In this document: piece after piece, positions 21,441 through 24,598 of the stretch
How positions within the stretch are numbered: position 1 is the first letter of the stretch
Layout: every line of letters begins with the position of its first letter
Source: Aurantiochytrium sp. KH105
Taxonomy: Eukaryota > Sar > Bigyra > Thraustochytrida > Thraustochytriidae
Assembly (NCBI GenBank): GCA_003116975.1
Contig: BGKB01000324.1
Span: 1-24,598 of the forward strand
Length of the DNA: 24,598 bases
Direction of reading: 5' to 3'
The notes under the pieces: generated by a model
The model's database searches: none
What the model saw: the letters and a program-made list of their open reading frames with translations, nothing else
What the model was told of the DNA's origin: nothing
Made by a program: the position numbers and the translations under genes

Positions 21441-22260
21441 TTGCAAAATCACCAATCATTTTTTTGTTCTCTAATCAATTTCAATCACTCGGCGGTGAAA
21501 GGCGCGCGTTGCGTAAAAGGTTACTTCAACCTTGCGTTTGTTGTGTTCCGCTGCATTGGCGCGTTACTTTTGCGCATTTGGCAAAATGGTACAGTTATAC
21601 TAGAACTCACTGTTCATTCGGCGTCGGTCCTCAAGCTAGTGCTATTTGAAAAGGCTAGAAGATGGTTCTTGCTGCTGCGGAGGCTGCACCTTACGTTCGC
21701 AATTACCGCCTTCGTATTTTTTGGCATGGGGTACTATAGAATTCGGTCCATAGAATACTATCCCTTCACCTTCCTTTTTATCAAGGTCGCGTTCGACTCC
21801 TTATCGACCAGCATCGGTGAAAAACACGTCGTTGCAACCGCGCCCGTCTCTTTTCTCCTCTTCAACATCATCTTTGCCAGTTGCTGCATTGAAGCCAAAA
21901 GCGAAGGTCCCGGCACAATTTTAACATTGACCGCACAAGCTTTGTATTTGATTGCGTGTGCACCTGCGTACTCACTGGCACTGCATACATCCTTCCTTAC
22001 TCGCCAGTTGCTGATCGACGAGCACCGGAACTTTCCAGTGTGGGAAGTGGACATCAACTTTGCTCGGAAAGTCCGCTGGCAAGCATCTGTTGTTGTTGCC
22101 ATCCTGCATCCTGAACTTCGCGGAAGTTGCAATGAGTCTCTACGCCGCCACTAAATGGCTCATGATTTCAACGGACCACCTCCTGTTGGAACAAAACAGT
22201 GAGTATGACGGAGCGACTCTAGAAAGTTTGCTCTTTTTCGTATGCAGCGTGCATCTTTGA
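21441..22260 (+). pseudogene. Multi-pass membrane protein gene, 5'-incomplete and frameshifted
   Basis: From 21441 to about 22099 one frame encodes hydrophobic segments typical of membrane helices (AFVVFRCIGALLLRIW, FAITAFVFFGMGYY, VSFLLFNIIFASCCI, ALYLIACAPAYSLAL). The frame has no ATG before the second segment. At 22100-22113 the 7-mer CATCCTG occurs twice in tandem, which shifts the frame. After it, the +1 frame continues naturally as a fifth hydrophobic segment (ILNFAEVAMSLYAAT) and ends at TGA 22260; the original frame stops at 22154. So a single 7-bp duplication separates two otherwise coherent parts. Codons are less GC-rich than in neighbouring genes. Family not recognised. It may be a pseudogene, a disabled allele, or an assembly error. 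Confidence 0.5.
22100..22113. repeat. 7-bp tandem duplication (CATCCTG twice)
   Basis: Located exactly where the membrane-protein frame shifts; one copy would restore a continuous frame. Confidence 0.8.
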
Positions 22261-22321
22261 GCGCGACCACGGTCTTCCTTTTCTTTGGTCCTCTCGATTG
22301 ATCTAATTTTAACCGAGAGAC

Positions 22322-22890
22322 TTACATAAACAAAAACAAGAGCCTGTGGAAAGCAAAAGCAAAAGCAATCTTGCGCCCCTTCTTCCGCTTAACGTGCACC
22401 GCAGTTCTTTCCAGGACAAATCTCTTGCTGCAATTTGCGCGCTCCGTCAGGGTTTCCTCCATGCGCTTTTCGAGATGCTTGTTTTGTTCTCGCAAGACGC
22501 GACCTCTTCTCTCATGTGGACAAGCTCCAGATAGAGCTCAGCAGCTTGCTCTGTTCAGTCGCCCGGCGCCGATCCTTGCTGTTCAGCTTTTTAGCTCTAT
22601 TCTTCTCGGAGGATGAGAGGGCGAGGACGTCTTCGTCTAGCTTGCGCTTCTTGAAGCCTGAGTGAAGAACATAGCCATCGCCTTTCACTCGCTCCACCTG
22701 CTCATGCCCCGATGGCTCTCCACAATGTCCTCGGGTTGTTATTCGACTTCGCTTTCATATTCGACGAGGGACGATCCGCAGGTGACGACTCGGAGAGAGG
22801 AGGCATCGTCGTTCTCGTTCACGTTCTCGTTCTCCCGCTGTTGGCGGGCACGAAGAAGTCACTCAAAAAAGTCTCTCTTGTCTCCATCAT
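22322..22890 (-). pseudogene. Decayed bZIP transcription factor gene
   Basis: Read on the minus strand, a basic region, EKNRAKKLNSKDRRRATEQ (about 22600-22545), has the N-x7-K/R spacing of bZIP proteins. Directly after it, in a second frame, comes ELYLELVHMREEVAS (about 22540-22490). In a third frame follows LREQNKHLEKRMEETL (about 22490-22440). Together these give Leu/Met at heptad d positions (L, M, L, L) with Asn at an a position, the leucine-zipper signature. No GT-AG intron separates the pieces; the frames differ by one or two bases. Upstream pieces (MMETRETFLSDFFVPA from ATG 22890, then an acidic stretch ending EYESEVE before a TAA at 22739-22741) look like the N terminus and carry more lesions. 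Sequencing error is the alternative to decay. The distance from Asn to the first zipper Leu is two residues longer than usual, as expected if indels have accumulated. Confidence 0.6.
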
Positions 22891-22945
22891 CTTGGCCGCC
22901 TGTCTTGCTATTTGGTGATTGCTGCCATACCCACAGGTTTTGCTG

Positions 22946-22998
22946 CAGCGCAAGCAGCGCAAGCAGCACAAGCAGCGCAAGCAGCGCAAGCAGCAAGC
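22946..22998. repeat. (GCAGCGCAA)n minisatellite
   Basis: About six 9-bp units, one with GCAGCACAA, upstream of the bZIP remnant. Confidence 0.92.
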
Positions 22999-23543
22999 AG
23001 GGCCTCATTTATCCACCCGCTCTCATTTCGCAGTGTGAACTTGAGAGCGCGATTACATTGCCGGCCCTTATTAGTGAGCGGATGCACCGAAAGGGCACCT
23101 GCTTGCTACTTGCTTCGTTGAAGTTTGTGTCACGCGCAAGTAAGGATGGAAGGTCCCCAGATCATCTCTATGATTGCATCTATTGTCGAAAAGCATGCCA
23201 TGCTTTTGACAAAAATGCATGCATTCCTCCTTTCAAAAACAAAAATATCAAGGATTTCACGTCTTCAAACATGAATAGTAGAACCCTTGTCCAAGACTGC
23301 ATTGACTTTCTGTACACGCACAGACGCAACAGATTCAAAATGTCCCAATATTTCTTTGTATTGCAATTACAAGGAGCGACATGAGGTCGCTTTTCGTTTC
23401 GAGATTAGTGCTTGAAATGGATGACAAAAAGACAGACAGCGACTGAAAGCTGCGCTTGCTTTTCAAGCATCAATGTCTTGGACCAAACAATCAGAGAGCT
23501 CTTTCTCTTCAGCTCTCTTCTCCGCTTCTCTACATGAGGAACC
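22999..23543. other. Gene-poor, AT-richer stretch
   Basis: No supportable gene. A plus-strand frame (to 23384) is open but has mixed, non-biased codons and no recognisable domain. The final 150 bp are likely the 3' UTR of the membrane protein gene on the minus strand. Confidence 0.4.
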
Positions 23544-24182
23544 TCAGAACTGATACCCATGCTTCGGATCGTACTTTGGATTACCAGAATTGACGACTGG
23601 GAGACTGTCGTCTGCATCGACAAAGAGTGTAGAGGGAGGCGATGGGGCCTTTTTCGTAAACGAGGGGGCGCTTGGCATATGGCTCGAGATGTTGCAAGAG
23701 CCACACGAGTTGCAAGCCCCCACATGCCACCACCCTCGTCGTCGACCGTGGACGCACAACAAGGCCAAGAGAAAGATAAAGACCACCCCTCCAGCAACAC
23801 CACCGAGAACAATCTCGAGCTCGGGATCAATCCCTTCTGATGACTCTGTGTCTTGCAGAGATGGGGCGCAGGTAAAAAAGCTCGTTTCGCACGAGGTCAG
23901 ATTAGCGCAAGACGTGCTGTCACACGAAGCAAGCGATTCGCAAGTGCATTCGTCGTCGATGCAGGCCGCGAACTCGCCAAAGCATGCAGCACACGACGTC
24001 GTGTAGTTCGCGTCCGTGTGCATGCATGTCGCGACACAGGCATCATCCCCGTCAGAGGTGCAGCCCTCCACGCACGTTTGCAGACTCGACAGCTCTGCGA
24101 CGTGATCCTGGCCGCCGGCTGACCAGAGACTGACGTCAGACGCCGAGCAAGTCTGCACCGATGCAAACGTTACCGTAGCCAT
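23544..24182 (-). CDS. Cys-rich single-pass membrane protein
   Basis: 212 residues from ATG 24182 (first in frame). Residues 10-106 hold 14 Cys, often spaced C-x3-C or C-x2-C, and two N-glycosylation sequons (NYT, NLT), as in an extracellular disulfide-rich domain. Residues 123-144 (EIVLGGVAGGVVFIFLLALLCV) are one transmembrane helix, followed by HGRRRGWW as a stop-transfer signal. The cytosolic tail of about 65 residues has a CNSCGSC cluster, a Pro/Ser stretch and ends YDPKHGYQF. No signal peptide is visible at the chosen start, so an upstream exon may supply it: the minus frame stays open to 24326 but lacks an ATG. Possible cell-surface or ectoplasmic-net protein; family not named. Confidence 0.7.
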   Translation of the reverse strand: MATVTFASVQTCSASDVSLWSAGGQDHVAELSSLQTCVEGCTSDGDDACVATCMHTDANYTTSCAACFGEFAACIDDECTCESLASCDSTSCANLTSCETSFFTCAPSLQDTESSEGIDPELEIVLGGVAGGVVFIFLLALLCVHGRRRGWWHVGACNSCGSCNISSHMPSAPSFTKKAPSPPSTLFVDADDSLPVVNSGNPKYDPKHGYQF

Positions 24183-24598
24183 GCTTGCGTGCCAAAAGAG
24201 TCTATGCACGTGCCCTCGATGTTTCCAGTCTGCTGCTCCTACTCCTTCTCCTGCTTTAGCCCTTGATCTTGCAGCTGCGCCGCGAACCCTCGCTCGTCCG
24301 AGCCGCGCGCCACATGGCACTGACACTACGAGCGTGTGGGCACCAGCGCACGCTCATTTTTCGACCTAGCTTTGCGAGCGAGGGAATGAACGTGTGCGCG
24401 TGGGCGCTGGCCCACTTCCAGCCACACATTCATGCACTATGATCGTATGCTACGGTCCTCCCGCAAAAATGAGCGATAGTACTGCTTGAGCGAACGACGT
24501 GGGCTGCGCGCGTACCTTCTCCGTGTGTTATACCAGCGCTGCTCACCTGGGATCGCCGGTTCAGCCCACAGGAAGCAAGAAAAGACGAAATACCCTGC
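24183..24598. other. 5' flank of the Cys-rich membrane protein gene
   Basis: Mixed-composition DNA with no convincing frame. It would be the place to look for a short upstream exon encoding a signal peptide. Confidence 0.35.

Noticed and set aside
22662..23384. 240-codon plus-strand frame over the bZIP remnant and minisatellite
   Set aside because: Overlaps the opposite-strand bZIP pieces and the 9-bp repeat (Ala-Ser run); the rest has no coding bias.
24131..24138. Second TGACGTCA palindrome
   Set aside because: Lies inside the coding sequence of the Cys-rich membrane protein, so a regulatory reading is not favoured.

Overview
This is a eukaryotic nuclear window. It shows large uninterrupted reading frames, an Arp2/3 subunit, a DEAH splicing/ribosome helicase, an alpha-arrestin, a mitochondrial enzyme with a targeting peptide and a giant IQ/WW/zinc-finger protein. 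GC-rich third positions, almost no introns, GC-rich intergenic DNA full of microsatellites and both strands coding suggest a single-celled stramenopile-type protist. A thraustochytrid/labyrinthulomycete or an oomycete relative is the best guess. That placement is inference from gene style; no sequence here was searched against a database.

Layout. 1-535 (+): 3' end of a kinase-like protein with an HGD/DF core. 542-1010: two related non-coding copies flanking a small minus-strand candidate gene (665-906). 1400-3499 (+): a SAM-methyltransferase-like protein with an odd P-loop-like N terminus and a poly-Ser/basic tail. 3778-5928 (+): the Prp43/DHX15 helicase. 5929-6669: two tandem-repeat blocks; the second contains the stop codon of the next gene. 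6670-13368 (-): a protein of about 2232 residues with an IQ array, three WW-like units, a duplicated internal module and three C-terminal B-box-like zinc fingers. 13369-14825: debris, including a 58-bp tandem duplication that breaks a small frame and a perfect hairpin. 14826-15791 (-): mitochondrial succinyl-CoA ligase alpha subunit. 15792-18321: 2.5 kb with no supportable gene but a GC island holding seven CACTTG/CAAGTG E-box-like sites about 20 bp apart and a 13-bp-stem hairpin. 18322-19401 (-): an arrestin-domain protein. 20901-21278 (+): ARPC5 of the Arp2/3 complex. 21.4-22.9 kb: two apparently decayed genes on opposite strands, a multi-pass membrane protein broken by a 7-bp tandem duplication and a bZIP factor spread over several frames. 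23544-24182 (-): a Cys-rich single-pass membrane protein.

The intact genes are mostly unrelated housekeeping or cytoskeletal functions (rRNA/splicing helicase, TCA cycle, actin nucleation, cargo adaptor), each with its own promoter and no operon logic. A theme of the window is short direct tandem duplication (7, 50, 58 and 135 bp) in 3' flanks and in dying genes. The items most worth a second look are the giant IQ/WW/B-box protein, the spaced E-box array upstream of the succinyl-CoA ligase gene, and the two broken genes whose reading frames can be followed across the lesions.
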